DNA of 64,000 bases from Puniceicoccales bacterium (GTDB lineage: Bacteria > Verrucomicrobiota > Verrucomicrobiia > Opitutales > UBA953). The position numbers and the translations under genes were made by a program. The DNA is taken from positions 16,953 to 80,952 of the forward strand of contig JAIRPL010000052.1 in assembly GCA_031256995.1 (NCBI GenBank), read 5' to 3'. The notes beneath the pieces are model-generated. The model searched no databases and had not been told where the DNA came from. It saw nothing but the letters and a program-made list of their open reading frames with translations. This document shows, one piece after another, positions 47,801 to 58,400 of this stretch; the stretch's first letter is position 1; each line of letters begins with the position of its first letter.

Positions 47801-49024
47801 ATCATCGTTTTGAACAAAAACGGCATAGTCCGCATCGCCGATCCCGACAAGCCGACCGATATTTTGGAGGAACATTCCATCGTCATCGGCTCCGTTCTTC
47901 AGCACAAGGAAGGCGACTCGATCAAAAAGGGAGAGCTGCTGGCCCGCTGGGATCCGCACAACGTCCCGATTCTGGCGGAAAAGGCCGGCAAAGTGGCCTT
48001 CAAGGACATGATCTCAGGTGTCACGATAAAGCGCGAGTTTGACGCCACCTCGGGGCGTGTTGGCACCATCGTGATTGAGCACAAGGAAGATCTCAATCCC
48101 GCCGTCCAGATTCTTGACAATGGGAAGGTGGTCGCCGAGCACTTCATTCCCGTTGGCGCGCAAGTGTCCGTGGGCGAGAATGATACCATCGTTCCCGGCG
48201 GTCTTATCGCGCGCACGCCACGGCAGGCCACCAAGACGCAGGACATCACGGGCGGCCTTCCGCGCATCGCGGAACTTTTTGAGGCCCGCCGCCCCAAGGA
48301 CACTGCCGAAATGGCCCGGATTGAGGGGATCGTCTCTTTTGAGGGCACCATCCGCAGCAAGAAAAAACTTGTTGTCACCAATGACGAGGGCAAGCACGAG
48401 GAACACCTCATCCCGCACACCAAAAACATCACTGTCCACGCTGGCGACCGCGTCCGCAAAGGTCAGCTTCTGACCGACGGCGCGCCCGACCCGCACGAAA
48501 TCCTTGAGATCCAAGGCGCCACCGCCCTTCAGGATTACCTCATCACGGAAATCCAAAAAGTTTACCGCCGCCAGGGGGTCACGATTAACGACAAGCACAT
48601 TGAAATCATCATCGCCCGCATGCTGCGCAAAGTCCGCGTACTTGACCCCGGCGACACGGATTATTTCTGGGGCGAGCAGGTGGACAAGCACGCCCTCATC
48701 AGGAAGAACAAGGAGATTGAGGATTCCGGCGGCAAAGGCGCCGAGTTTGAGCCTGTTCTTCTCGGTATCACCAAGGCCTCGTTGGAGACGGAGTCCTTCA
48801 TCAGTGCCGCCTCCTTCCAGGAGACAACCCGCGTCCTGACCGACGCATCCACGCTTGCCCGCACCGACCAGCTTTCCGGATTCAAGGAAAACGTCATAAT
48901 GGGCCATCTCATCCCTGCGGGAACCGGTCTTCCGGCCTACCGCCGCCTCTCCATAAACACGCTCTTCGCAGTAACTTCGGGGAAAAAGGCCAAGGAGAAG
49001 GACAAGGAGGCGCAGGCGGACTGA
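44852..49024 (+). CDS. rpoC: RNA polymerase subunit beta'
   Basis: Largest subunit of the core polymerase, with the catalytic Mg site. The ATG at 44852 ([16 protein letters not shown]) gives 1390 residues, close to E. coli; the frame is open 390 bp upstream but that stretch does not resemble RpoC. The first zinc site is intact (Cys71, Cys73, Cys86, Cys89). The active-site loop [12 protein letters not shown] carries Asp462, Asp464 and Asp466. The bridge-helix and trigger-loop region is present, with [16 protein letters not shown]. The second zinc site is gone: positions equal to E. coli Cys814, 888, 895 and 898 are Asp824, His899, Pro906 and Ala909, without gaps in the alignment. The gene lies upstream of rpoB, the reverse of the usual order. 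Confidence 0.97.
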   Translation: MTSAETSELLNSEKEQSFDYVSISIAAPETIRQWSKGEVRNPETINYRTFKPEPGGLFCQKIFGPVRDYECACGKYKRIKFKGVVCDRCGVEVTMSRVRRERMGHIELSVPVAHIWFLKSLPSRLGLLLDMTARQLESVIYYEKYLVVDPGKTPLDPKQILTEQEYQQAISEYGDDAFVAKMGAEALGDLLRKMELDEVTKELQEQIQTTRSKQIKKKVARRLKIIQGFIASGNKPEWMILQTLPVIPPDLRPLVPLEGGRFATSDLNDLYRRVINRNNRLRSLLQLKTPDVIINNEKRMLQEAVDALFDNGRHGRPVTGAGNRPLKSLSDMLKGKQGRFRQNLLGKRVDYSGRSVIVIGPELKLHQCGLPKKMALVLFEPFIIRRLKELGFIHTVRGARKMIEKKSPEVWDILEEVTKGHPVLLNRAPTLHRLSIQAFEPVLIEGDAIRLHPLTCTAYNADFDGDQMAVHVPLSSEAIMECKLLMLATNNIFSPSSGKPILTPSQDIVLGSYYLTYEPTAKPEANHRVPIITSVREAQFAEIEGALHFHDWVDYVNPDYGKKTIYGKPDTKLIRTTVGRIIFNTIWPEGMGFANFPVKKGQIGDLILNTYRLVGKEASISVLDALKEMGFKIATRAGISIGIGDMIFPKGKDDIIKKSRVKVDEVENQYKKGIITSIERGNRVTELWTAATDEIAASVFKTLETSATRAGKRKFEGADDPRNQGRWLINPVYVMMDSGARGNKQQVRQLCGARGLMAKPNGDIIERPILSSFRDGLTVLEYFLSTHGARKGLADTALKTADAGYMTRKLCDVAMDVIVTEDDDLNRDGIWKTAHYDGDEEIVKLHERIAGRCASEDVHNPQNPDEVLVKAGDMIGEEVARKIEAVGVERVRIMSPLTHMKVNAIPAKAYGLDPSSGALVKRGTSIGIMAAQSIGEPGTQLTMRTFHVGGVANQVLKTPEIRVRSNGIVHFEGIRSVELKDRSIIVLNKNGIVRIADPDKPTDILEEHSIVIGSVLQHKEGDSIKKGELLARWDPHNVPILAEKAGKVAFKDMISGVTIKREFDATSGRVGTIVIEHKEDLNPAVQILDNGKVVAEHFIPVGAQVSVGENDTIVPGGLIARTPRQATKTQDITGGLPRIAELFEARRPKDTAEMARIEGIVSFEGTIRSKKKLVVTNDEGKHEEHLIPHTKNITVHAGDRVRKGQLLTDGAPDPHEILEIQGATALQDYLITEIQKVYRRQGVTINDKHIEIIIARMLRKVRVLDPGDTDYFWGEQVDKHALIRKNKEIEDSGGKGAEFEPVLLGITKASLETESFISAASFQETTRVLTDASTLARTDQLSGFKENVIMGHLIPAGTGLPAYRRLSINTLFAVTSGKKAKEKDKEAQAD

Positions 49025-49099
49025 TCCTGTCCGCACGCCCCCTTGGCAAACCCATGATGCCGCACACCATACGATTCACCCAGCAATACCTTTAAGAAC

Positions 49100-52000
49100 A
49101 TGTCCGACCGCGAAAACTTTGGCAAACTCCGGGAAGTCATCTCCCCGCCCAACCTGATTGAGAACCAGCTCAATTCATACACGGAATTCCTCCAGCGCGA
49201 TGTCCCGCCCACCCAACGCAAATCCGTCGGCCTCCAGGCCGTTTTCAGCGAGATATTTCCCATTGAAAGCTATGACGGACGTTTCAAGCTCGATTTCGTA
49301 AACTACCGGATTGAGGGGCCGAAGAACACCGAGGCCGAGTGCATTCGCGAAGGCATCACCTATTCCGTTTCGCTCTACCTCAAACTCCGTTTCAGTGAGA
49401 AAGACGGCACGGTCAAGGACGAGGAAATCTACATGGGGGAGGTCCCCATGATCACCGCCGCCGGATCCTTCATCGTGAATGGCGCCGAGCGTGTCGTCGT
49501 CAGCCAGCTTCACCGCTCGCCGGGCATTTATTTTGAGGAATCTGTCCATTCCTCCGGCAAGCTTCTCCACGCCTTCCGCGTCATCCCAGACCACGGCACC
49601 TGGCTTGAGGTCCAGTTCGACCAGCAGGACTTGCTCTATGTCTACCTCGACAAGCGCCGCCGCCGCCGCCGCTTCCTCGTCACCACCCTCTTGCGCGCCT
49701 TCAACAGCCCCTTTGACCCGAACTCAAAGGAACACTCCGAGATCGCCCACCATGGTTCTGACAACGACATCCTGGACCTCTTCTACACCCCGCAGGATAT
49801 AAAGACCAAGCAGGCGTTGGAACTTGATGACATCTCGAAATTTGTGCTTGTGGACGAGATTGTGGACGCGGAGCGGGGTGTCGTCCTCGCGCGCGCCTTT
49901 GAGCCGCTGACCAAGACCATTGTCCGCTCCATTGAGAAAATCGGCATCTCCAAGCTTCACGTCATCGACACTTCCGTGGACGACGGCGCCATCATTCGCT
50001 CCCTCAAGAAAGACCCCACCCGCAATGAGGAGGAGGCGCTCAAGGACATCTACAAGAAACTCCGTCCGGGCGAGCCGCCCACACTTCCCAACGCCAAAAA
50101 CCTCATCAAGCGCCTCTTCCACGATCCCAAGCGCTATGACCTCGGCCGTGTCGGGCGCTACAAGCTCAACCAAAAGCTTAATGCCGACGTTGCCCTCGAA
50201 AACCGCACCATCTCCGCCGAGGACATTGTCACAGCCACCAAGTATCTTTGCCGCCTCAAGGCTGGCGAGGGAATCATTGATGACATCGACCATCTCGGCT
50301 CCCGCCGCATTCGCAACGTCGGGGAACTCCTCGCCAACCAGTGCCGCATGGGCCTCGCCCGCACCGAGCGTCTGGTGCGGGAGCGCATGTCCATGTACGA
50401 CCAAAGCGTGGACTCGGTCACCCCCGGCAAACTCATCAACCCCAAGGCCCTCTCGTCCGTCGTTCGCGATTTCTTTGCCCGGAGCCAGCTGTCGCAATTC
50501 ATGGACCAGATCAACCCCCTCTCGGAGATTGCCCATAAGCGCCGCCTGTCCGCCCTGGGGCCTGGCGGCCTCAATCGCGACCGCGCCGGGTTTGAGGTGC
50601 GCGACGTCCATCCCTCGCATTACGGCCGCATCTGCCCCATTGAAACCCCGGAAGGCCCCAACATCGGCCTCATCAACTCCCTCTCAACCTACGCGCGCGT
50701 CAATGAATTCGGCTTCATTGAGGCTCCCTATCGCAAAGTCGAAAAAGGCCGCGTCACCGACACGGTGGAATATATGACCGCCGACCGCGAGGAACTCTTC
50801 AAGGTCGCCCAAGCCAACTCCGAGACCGACCCCAAGGGCAACCTCGTGGGCCGCGTCACCGTCCGCTATCACGACGAAGTGCTTGAACTCGACCCCAAGG
50901 AAGTCGAGTACATGGACGTCTCCCCCAAGCAGGTGGTCTCTGTCGCCGCCGGCCTCATCCCGTTCCTTGAGCACGACGACGCCAACCGGGCGCTCATGGG
51001 GTCCAACATGCAACGCCAGGGCGTTCCTCTTCTCCAGCCGGAGGCGCCGTTTGTCGGAACCGGAATTGAGAACCTCATCGCGCGCGACTCACGCTCCATC
51101 ATCACGGCCGAGGCCGATGGCATTGTGGCCCAAGTGGATGCCCGCCGCATCGTCACCACGCCCGATGGCAAAGCCCCCTCCGGCCTCGACAAAAAATCAA
51201 AGAGCGACCCCAAAAAAGGCCTGCACATCTACGATCTGCGCAAGTTTTTGCGCTCCAACGCCGCAACCTGTTTCAACCAACGCCCCGTCGTGGCCAAGGG
51301 CCAGCCGGTCAAGGCTGGAGACGTCCTTGCCGATGGCGCCTCCACCGATAGCGGCGAACTCGCCCTGGGGCGCAACGTCCTCGTCGCCTTCATGCCCTGG
51401 AACGGTTACAACTTTGAGGACGCCATCCTTCTCTCCGAACGCCTGCTCAAGGACGACACTTTCACCTCCATCCATATCGAGGAATTCGAGGTCACCGCGC
51501 GCGACACAAAGCTTGGCCCGGAGGAAATCACCCGGGACATTCCCAATGTCGGGGAAGAGGCGTTGAAAAACCTCGACCGCAACGGCGTCATCCGCATCGG
51601 CGCCGAAATCAAGCCCGGCGACATCCTTGTCGGGAAAATCACCCCGAAGTCGGAAACCGAGCTTGCCCCCGAGGAAAAGCTCCTGCGGGCCATCTTTGGT
51701 GAAAAAGCCGCGGACGTTAAGGACACCTCCCTCCTCGTCCCATCCGGGATCTACGGGATCATCATGGACATCAAAGTGTCCTCCCGGACAGACAAGGACG
51801 CCGAAAAACTCTCCCTCTCCGACCAGCGCCGCCAGCTCAAGAAGGTCAACGAGGAATACAAACAGCAAAATTCCAAGCTTTTGGATGACCTCACGGAGTC
51901 CCTCTCCAACATCCTCCTCGGCGAAAAAATCCCGCTTGATGTCAAAAACGCCGAAAACGACGAAATCATCATCCCGGCCAATCGCAAAATCACCAAAACC

Positions 52001-52939
52001 CTTCTGCGCCGGCTGGCCACCATTCACCGCCACATCGACATAGACCCGTCTCCCGTGAAAATCAAAATCATGGAGATTGTGGACAACTTCAAGCACCGCT
52101 TTGACGACCTCGACATTGAGCTTAGCCGCAAAAAAGAGGGCATCGAGGCGGGCGAGGATGAAGGCGGAGCCATCAAAAACGTCAAAGTCTACGTCGCCGC
52201 AAAGCGCAAGATCCAAGTCGGGGACAAGATGGCGGGGCGCCACGGCAACAAGGGCGTCGTCGCGCGCATCGTCCCCGTCGAGGACATGCCCTACCTGCCC
52301 GATGGCACCCCTGTTGACATCTGCCTGAATCCCCTCGGCGTGCCTTCACGCATGAACGTCGGGCAGGTGCTCGAAACCCACATGGGCTGGGCCTGCAAAA
52401 AGCTCGGACTCAAGGTTGCCACCCCCATCTTTGACGGCATTCCCGAATTCACCATCCGGGACTACCTCAAGAAAGCCGGTCTTCCCGAAACGGGAAAATC
52501 CCTCCTCTACAACGGGCACACGGGCGAACCCTTTGACCAGGATGTCGTCGTGGGTTACATCTACATGATGAAGCTCAACCACTTGGTGGCTGACAAGATC
52601 CATGCCCGCGCCGTCGGCCCCTACAGCCTCATCACCCAGCAGCCGCTGGGCGGCAAAGCCCAATACGGCGGCCAGCGTCTTGGCGAGATGGAGGTCTGGG
52701 CGCTTGAAGCCTACGGAGCCGCCTTCACGCTCCAGGAACTCCTCACGGTCAAATCGGACGACGTGGCCGGCCGCACCAAGATCTACGAACAGCTCGTCAA
52801 GGGCGACAACTCCCTTAGCGCGGGCACACCGCAATCCTTCAACGTGCTGATGAAGGAAATGCAGTCCCTCTGCCTCAACGTGCGTTTGGAAAATTCCGAA
52901 AAAGGCGGCTTCAAGGCCATCGACAAGGACGGGCGGTAG
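49100..52939 (+). CDS. rpoB: RNA polymerase subunit beta
   Basis: Second large core subunit, forming the other side of the active-site cleft. The 1279 residues start MSDRENFGKLREVISPPNLIE, the normal RpoB N-terminus, and contain the fork-loop/rifampicin region SQFMDQINPLSEIAHKRRLS, GPNIGLINSLSTYARVNEFGF and the C-terminal GEMEVWALEAYGAAFTLQELL that contacts beta'. In the rifampicin pocket Gln513, Asp516, His526 and Ser531 (E. coli numbering) are conserved, but Asn518 is replaced by Ile. It starts 75 bp after rpoC without an SD, in the same operon. A strong terminator follows 34 bp after the stop. Confidence 0.97.
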   Translation: MSDRENFGKLREVISPPNLIENQLNSYTEFLQRDVPPTQRKSVGLQAVFSEIFPIESYDGRFKLDFVNYRIEGPKNTEAECIREGITYSVSLYLKLRFSEKDGTVKDEEIYMGEVPMITAAGSFIVNGAERVVVSQLHRSPGIYFEESVHSSGKLLHAFRVIPDHGTWLEVQFDQQDLLYVYLDKRRRRRRFLVTTLLRAFNSPFDPNSKEHSEIAHHGSDNDILDLFYTPQDIKTKQALELDDISKFVLVDEIVDAERGVVLARAFEPLTKTIVRSIEKIGISKLHVIDTSVDDGAIIRSLKKDPTRNEEEALKDIYKKLRPGEPPTLPNAKNLIKRLFHDPKRYDLGRVGRYKLNQKLNADVALENRTISAEDIVTATKYLCRLKAGEGIIDDIDHLGSRRIRNVGELLANQCRMGLARTERLVRERMSMYDQSVDSVTPGKLINPKALSSVVRDFFARSQLSQFMDQINPLSEIAHKRRLSALGPGGLNRDRAGFEVRDVHPSHYGRICPIETPEGPNIGLINSLSTYARVNEFGFIEAPYRKVEKGRVTDTVEYMTADREELFKVAQANSETDPKGNLVGRVTVRYHDEVLELDPKEVEYMDVSPKQVVSVAAGLIPFLEHDDANRALMGSNMQRQGVPLLQPEAPFVGTGIENLIARDSRSIITAEADGIVAQVDARRIVTTPDGKAPSGLDKKSKSDPKKGLHIYDLRKFLRSNAATCFNQRPVVAKGQPVKAGDVLADGASTDSGELALGRNVLVAFMPWNGYNFEDAILLSERLLKDDTFTSIHIEEFEVTARDTKLGPEEITRDIPNVGEEALKNLDRNGVIRIGAEIKPGDILVGKITPKSETELAPEEKLLRAIFGEKAADVKDTSLLVPSGIYGIIMDIKVSSRTDKDAEKLSLSDQRRQLKKVNEEYKQQNSKLLDDLTESLSNILLGEKIPLDVKNAENDEIIIPANRKITKTLLRRLATIHRHIDIDPSPVKIKIMEIVDNFKHRFDDLDIELSRKKEGIEAGEDEGGAIKNVKVYVAAKRKIQVGDKMAGRHGNKGVVARIVPVEDMPYLPDGTPVDICLNPLGVPSRMNVGQVLETHMGWACKKLGLKVATPIFDGIPEFTIRDYLKKAGLPETGKSLLYNGHTGEPFDQDVVVGYIYMMKLNHLVADKIHARAVGPYSLITQQPLGGKAQYGGQRLGEMEVWALEAYGAAFTLQELLTVKSDDVAGRTKIYEQLVKGDNSLSAGTPQSFNVLMKEMQSLCLNVRLENSEKGGFKAIDKDGR

Positions 52940-52973
52940 CCACCAGGCAAGACCGGCCGTCACGCGCAAACCC

Positions 52974-53016
52974 GCCGGGAACAAAAACGACGCATCCGCG
53001 ATGTTCCCGGCTTTTT
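52974..53016 (+). terminator. Intrinsic terminator of rpoC-rpoB
   Basis: Perfect 9-bp stem GCCGGGAAC/GTTCCCGGC (52974-52982 with 53003-53011), 20-nt loop, followed directly by TTTTT. It ends before the helicase start at 53051, so the helicase is probably transcribed separately or by readthrough. Confidence 0.85.
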
Positions 53017-53050
53017 CCAAATTCAGAACGACCCCAAAAACACGCACCAC

Positions 53051-54250
53051 ATGAGCAGTTCATTCGCCGGACTGGGACTCTCCGAAAGCCTCCTCCAAAC
53101 ACTCGACGCCTGCGGTTACAAGGAACCCACGCCGATCCAGTCGCAGGCCATCCGCGGCATACTCCAAGGCAGGGATGTCATTGGCGCCGCCCAGACCGGA
53201 ACCGGGAAAACCGCCGCCTTCGCCCTCCCGACCCTCCAACGCCTCGACAGGCACGACCCGAACGGCCCGCGCGCCCTCATCCTCGTCCCCACGCGCGAAT
53301 TGGCGATGCAGGTCGATGAAAATTTCAAGCGCTACGGAAAGGAAACCGACCTGCGCGTCACCCTTCTCTACGGCGGGGTCGGCTACAAGGAACAGCTTAA
53401 CGACCTGCGCACAGGGGCCGACGTCATCGTCGCCACCCCGGGCCGCCTCCTCGATCTTTGGGGGCGCCGGCATCTCCAGCTAGATAAGATCCAGGTGCTC
53501 ATCCTCGACGAGGTGGACCGGATGCTTGACATGGGATTCATAGAGGATGTCTCCCGCATCATCCGCCTTTGCCCCAAGGAGCGGCAAACCTTGCTCTTTT
53601 CCGCGACGGTTGAGAAAAGCATTCTCAATATTGCCAAGTGGGCGCTTCGCGACCCGGTCACCATCGACGCCCGCGCCGAATCCAAGACGGCCGAGACGGT
53701 CGAACATTTTGTCTATCCCGTCGAAAGTTATCAAAAATACGACCTCCTGCTCGCCCTCCTCTCCAAAACCGACTTCAAAAGCATCCTCATCTTCACCCGC
53801 ACGAAACGGGATGCCGACCGCATCACCGAGTGGGTCGAATCCACCAGCAATTCCGTCGCCACCCTTCACGCGGATCGCACCCAGCAGGAACGCAGTGAGG
53901 CCCTTGCCGGTTTCAAATCCGGAAAATACGCGGTGCTCGTCGCCACGGACATTGCCGCGCGCGGCCTCGATGTGCGCGGCATCACCCATGTCATCAATTA
54001 CAACGTCCCGGATCACCCCGAGGATTATATCCATCGCATCGGCCGCACGGGCCGTGCCAGCACCGAAGGCACCGCCTACACCCTTTTTTCCCCCGATGAA
54101 CTCCATTACATGCGGGCCGTCGAAAACCTCCTTGGGAAAACCATCGAGCGGCGGAAGCTTGAAGGGTTCAAATATCGCGTCGAACCCATGATGGGGGACA
54201 ACAAGCCCGGTTCCCAGCCCTCCACGACTCCCCGTCGCCGCAATCGTTAA
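53051..54250 (+). CDS. DEAD-box ATP-dependent RNA helicase, RhlE-like
   Basis: RNA-unwinding enzyme of 399 residues that remodels ribosome precursors or mRNA. It has the full motif set: Q-motif (FAGLGLSESLLQTLDACGYKEPTPIQ), motif I AAQTGTGKT at about 46-54, PTRELAMQ, TPGRLLDL, motif III SAT, ATDIAARGLDVRGITHVINYN, and motif VI HRIGRTGRA. Motif II reads DEVD (residues 153-156) instead of DEAD. The length and short basic tail (PSTTPRRRNR) fit RhlE. It starts 35 bp after the rpoB terminator and has no SD. The ABC ATPase begins 4 bp after its stop. Confidence 0.92.
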   Translation: MSSSFAGLGLSESLLQTLDACGYKEPTPIQSQAIRGILQGRDVIGAAQTGTGKTAAFALPTLQRLDRHDPNGPRALILVPTRELAMQVDENFKRYGKETDLRVTLLYGGVGYKEQLNDLRTGADVIVATPGRLLDLWGRRHLQLDKIQVLILDEVDRMLDMGFIEDVSRIIRLCPKERQTLLFSATVEKSILNIAKWALRDPVTIDARAESKTAETVEHFVYPVESYQKYDLLLALLSKTDFKSILIFTRTKRDADRITEWVESTSNSVATLHADRTQQERSEALAGFKSGKYAVLVATDIAARGLDVRGITHVINYNVPDHPEDYIHRIGRTGRASTEGTAYTLFSPDELHYMRAVENLLGKTIERRKLEGFKYRVEPMMGDNKPGSQPSTTPRRRNR

Positions 54251-54254
54251 GGGC

Positions 54255-55196
54255 ATGTCCCACCAGGCCTCCGCCAAGTCCATGCCCGGATTCCCCCTCG
54301 CGGGAAATGACGCCCCCGCGACCTCCCCGATTTCCCCGCCACAGGCCCTCCTTGAGGTCCGGGACCTGTGTGTCACCTTTCAGGCAAGGAACGGCGCCCC
54401 CCCGACACACGCCGTCCGTGGCATCGGCTACACCCTGGGCAGGGGCCGCGCCCTTGCCATTGTCGGCGAATCCGGAAGTGGAAAATCCGCCGCCGCGCAC
54501 GCCCTCACCCGCCTCCTCCCGCCGCCCCCGGCCTGTCGCATCACCGGGAAAGTGCTGTTCAACGGAGAGGATCTCCTTGAGCTTTCCCCGCGTCACCTGC
54601 GCCAGCGCCGCGGCCGCCATATCGCCTACGTCTTTCAAGACCCCTCCACCGCCCTCAATCCAGCCTTCACGATTGGCGCGCAAATTGCCGAGACCATCCG
54701 CACCCATTTCCCAAGCCGGCGCGACACGCGCGAACTCGTCATCCAAGCCCTTGAAAACGTCGGCATCCGCGACCCGCGGGAGCGCTGCCATGCCTACCCG
54801 CACGAACTCTCCGGGGGGATGCGGCAGCGCGTCATGCTCGCCCTTGCCCTTGTCTGCAACCCCAGCCTTCTCATCGCCGACGAACCCACCACGGCCCTCG
54901 ACGTCACCATCCAAAAACAAATCCTCGATCTTATCGACACACTCCGCGCCAAAACCGCGATGGCGCTCCTCCTCATCACCCACAACCTTGGCATCATTGC
55001 CGACCATGCCGACGACCTCCTTGTCGTGCGCGACGGTGAAATTGTCGAGCGCGGCCCTGTCCGGGAAATCCTTGCCACCCCCCGCCACCCCTACACCCGC
55101 GCGCTCCTCGATGCCATTCCGCGCCTTCACACCCGTCCGGAACCAAACCGCGAACAACCGGAAGGGGATGATGTAAACACGCCGGCAAACGGATAA
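54255..55196 (+). CDS. Dipeptide/oligopeptide ABC transporter ATP-binding protein
   Basis: ATPase of the OppD/DppD class, 313 residues, which drives uptake of peptides or, in some cases, nickel. Walker A GESGSGKS, Q-loop YVFQDPSTALNP, signature LSGGMRQRVMLALAL, Walker B LLIADEPTTALDV and the switch His LLLITHNLGIIA are all present. The C-terminal GPVREILATPRHPYTRALLDAIP is the oligopeptide-type extension. There are no permease, OppF or binding-protein genes next to it, so its partners are elsewhere or it acts with another system. The N-terminus has about 30 Pro/Ala-rich residues before the domain (ALLEVRDLCVTF), so the true start may be later. Confidence 0.87.
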   Translation: MSHQASAKSMPGFPLAGNDAPATSPISPPQALLEVRDLCVTFQARNGAPPTHAVRGIGYTLGRGRALAIVGESGSGKSAAAHALTRLLPPPPACRITGKVLFNGEDLLELSPRHLRQRRGRHIAYVFQDPSTALNPAFTIGAQIAETIRTHFPSRRDTRELVIQALENVGIRDPRERCHAYPHELSGGMRQRVMLALALVCNPSLLIADEPTTALDVTIQKQILDLIDTLRAKTAMALLLITHNLGIIADHADDLLVVRDGEIVERGPVREILATPRHPYTRALLDAIPRLHTRPEPNREQPEGDDVNTPANG

Positions 55197-55414
55197 ACAC
55201 GCCAGCAATTGGTTTCTTTCGGCGCGCCCGCAGGGGCGGTGTCGATTTTCACCGGGGTTGCCGCGTCCGGGGCGCCGCGCACGGTCGTGTCCAGCGAACC
55301 GATGTTGGCCGCGCAGTGAACGCCGCCTGTCTTTGGGGTGTGTTGAGTCCGGGGGGCGGCTTGCATGGACGCGCGCCCATTCCTGCCAAAAACGCCTGCG
55401 GGGAATTCCCGGAT

Positions 55415-58400
55415 TTATTGGTTCACGGCGGCGGGTTGGCGGAGGAGGAAGGTGCGAATCTCCTTGAGGCGCTGGAGGGGACGGCGGGAGGTCAGGCGCG
55501 GAAAATTGGCCCCAATCTTGAGATAGGGCGGGCTGTTTTTTGGGGGGAGCGCGAGGCGGCATTTGAGGCGCTGCCCTTCGGTCTCGATCGAGGCAATGCC
55601 GCGCGACTCCGCGATGGTCCGGATCTCGGCGAGGGCGATGGTGGCGCTGGCGGCTGGGGGAGGTTCGCCGAAACGGTCCCGCATGTCGGAGGCAATTTCG
55701 TGGACCGCCCCAGGGGTCTGGGCGAGGGCGAGCCGGCGGTAGAAATCGATGCGAAGCCGTGTGTCGCTGATGTAGGCCGGGGCGATGGTGGCGGTGATTG
55801 GGGTGGTGGTGCGCTCGGCGGCGAGTTCCTCATCACGCAGGACGCGGAACCCGTGCCCGGAGGATGGGCCGGCGGTGCCGCCCGGGTGTTTGGGGCCGGA
55901 TGGGAGCTCGTCGTCAAAAAGCGGCTCGGGGTCGGTGGGGGCGAAGTCTTCCGGGGGCGCTTTCCCTGCCTCGACGTTGACGAGGCCCTGGGTTTCCACG
56001 AAGTCCAGGCGAAGCTCGCAGCGGATGGTGCTGGCGAGTGGATCGCCCTTGAGGCGGGCGATGCTTTGCCTGAGAAGCTGGCAGTAGAGTTCAAAGCCGA
56101 CGCCGGCGATGTGGCCGCTTTGCTCGCGGCCGAGGAGATTGCCGACGCCGCGCAACTCGAGGTCGCGCATGGCTATCCGGAGGCCTGCGCCGAGCTGGTT
56201 GTGCTGGCGGATGGCGGAAAGGCGCTTTCGGGCCGGGTCGAGCAGGAGGGCGTGCTTGTGAAGGAGGAGGTAGGCGTATGCCTGGCGGTTGAAGCGGCCG
56301 ACCCGCCCGCGGAGTTGGTAAAGCTGGGCGAGGCCGAAGCGGTCCGCGCCCTCGATAATGAGCGTGTTGCAGTTCGGGATGTCGAGGCCGGTTTCGATGA
56401 TGGTGGTGCAGACGAGCACGTCATGGCGGCCCGCGACGAAGTCGGTCATGATCTCCTCAAGCCTTCCCTCGGGCATCTGGCCGTGGCCCGTGGCGAAACG
56501 GATGTCCGGCATGAGTTCGCCGAGGCGGAGCGTGGTCTGCGCAATGTCCTCAATGCGATTGTGAAGGTAGAAAACCTGGCCGCCCCGGCCGACCTCGTAG
56601 CGGATGGCGTCCTGGATGAGCTTGAGGTCGTAGGCGCGCACGAGGGTGCGGATGGGAAGGCGTTCGCGCGGCGGGGTCTCGATGACGCTCAGCTCGCGCG
56701 CGCCCTGCAACGCAAGGTAGAGCGTGCGCGGGATGGGCGTGGCGGACATGCACAGGATGTCCACCTCGGAACGGAGGTGCTGGATGGCCTCCTTTTGGCC
56801 GACCCCGAAGCGGTGCTCCTCGTCGATCACGAGCAGGCCAAGGCGCGGGAATTTGATTCCTGGCGCGAGCAGCGCGTGGGTGCCGACGACGATGTCGAGG
56901 CGTCCGTCGTTGATCTGCCCGATGATTTTTGTCCGCTGGGCGGGTTCCCTGAATCGGCTGAGCATCTCGATTGAGACGGGGTATTTTGCCAGGCGCTCGC
57001 GGAAAGTGTTGAAGTGTTGCTGGGCGAGGACGGTGGTCGGGGCAAGGATGGCGGCTTGTTTGCCGGCGAGCACGGCCTTGAAGACCGCGCGCAGGGCGAC
57101 CTCGGTTTTCCCGAACCCCACGTCCCCGCAGATGAGGCGGTCCATTGGCGAGGGTTTTTCCATGTCGGCCAGGGTCTCGGTGATGGCGCGCGCCTGGTCC
57201 GGGGTCTCGCGGTAAGGAAATGTGGCCTCCATCTCGCGCAGCCAGGGTTGCTCCGAGGAGCGCGGGAAGGCGATCCCCGGGCGGGAATGGCGGTTTGCGT
57301 GCTGGGCGAGCAGCCGGGCCGCGAAGTCCACGGTGGCGGTTTCGGCGGCGCGGCGTGTTTTTGCCCATGCGTTGGAGCCGATTTTTCCGAGCTTTGGCGT
57401 GGCCTTGCGCAAGCCGACATAACGGGAGACTAAGTGCGCCTCGCGGAGGGGGATGTGGGTGGTGATGTGCTCGTCGAATTCGAGGGAAATCATCTCCTCC
57501 CCGTTGATGGGGTTGATGCCGCGATAGATGCAGACGCCGTGCTGGAGGTGCACGAGGTGGTCCCCCTCGGCGATTTCGCTGAAATCGAGCAGCTGCTCCA
57601 CGCGGGATTTGCGCGGCATGCGCCGCTGGCGGATGGAGGGAAGGCGGCGGCGGTGCCCGAACAATTCATGCTCGGTGGCGACGAGAAACGGGGGGGCGCC
57701 GGGGGCGTGGCGTTCCAAGGCAAAGCCAGCGGAAAGTGTCCCGAGCCGGATCTCCGGGGCGAACGCGCGGCCTCCGGATTCCAATTTTGCGGCGGAGAGG
57801 ATCTCGCGCAGCCGTTCCCAGGCGCCCGGGGTGGCAACCACAATCTGGACGACGGCGCCTTCGCCCTGGCGGCGGGCGAGTTCGCGCAGCAAGCCGGCGC
57901 GGGCGGCCTCCTCGGCGGAAAGGCGGTCCACGCCCAGCAGCGGATCGGCGGTTGTGGACGCGGGATCTCCGGGCGCCGGATGGAGCGCGGCGAGGTCACG
58001 GCCCTCCCAGTGGATGATTTGCGGCGGGGCGCCAGGATGCCGTGGCGGTTTCCCGGCCTTGGATCCGGGTTCGCCGCGCCCCATGCACCAGTCCGGCGGG
58101 GTGTCAAATTCTGTGATGACGGCCATGCGGCTGTCCTTGCGGACACTTTCCGCGAGAAGCCCGAGTTGGGCGCCGGAGAATGTCTCCGGTTCGGCGATGA
58201 TCCAGAGGACGCCGGGTGGCAAGTGTTCGGCGAAGGCGTTGGCGCGCGGTTTCGACTCGGTTCTCCCGGCCTCGGTGATGGTGGCGGCGACGATGCGGAC
58301 CTCCCCGTCAAGGGTCGCGTCACTGCGCTGGGTGGCCGGGTCGAAGGTGCGGATGGATTCGATCTCGTCGCCGAGGAAGTCCACGCGGATGGGCGCCGAT

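Noticed and set aside
45710..47959. 749-codon open frame antisense to rpoC
   Set aside because: A product of third-position GC bias opposite a certain gene.
55127..55366. 79-codon minus-strand frame between the ABC ATPase and mfd
   Set aside because: It overlaps the end of the ABC gene and has no signal peptide or domain; only a local direct repeat TAAACACGCC is notable.
55316..56974. 552-codon plus-strand frame antisense to mfd
   Set aside because: It overlaps the mfd motor domain; its composition (Val/Glu/Ala repeats) is typical of antisense frames.
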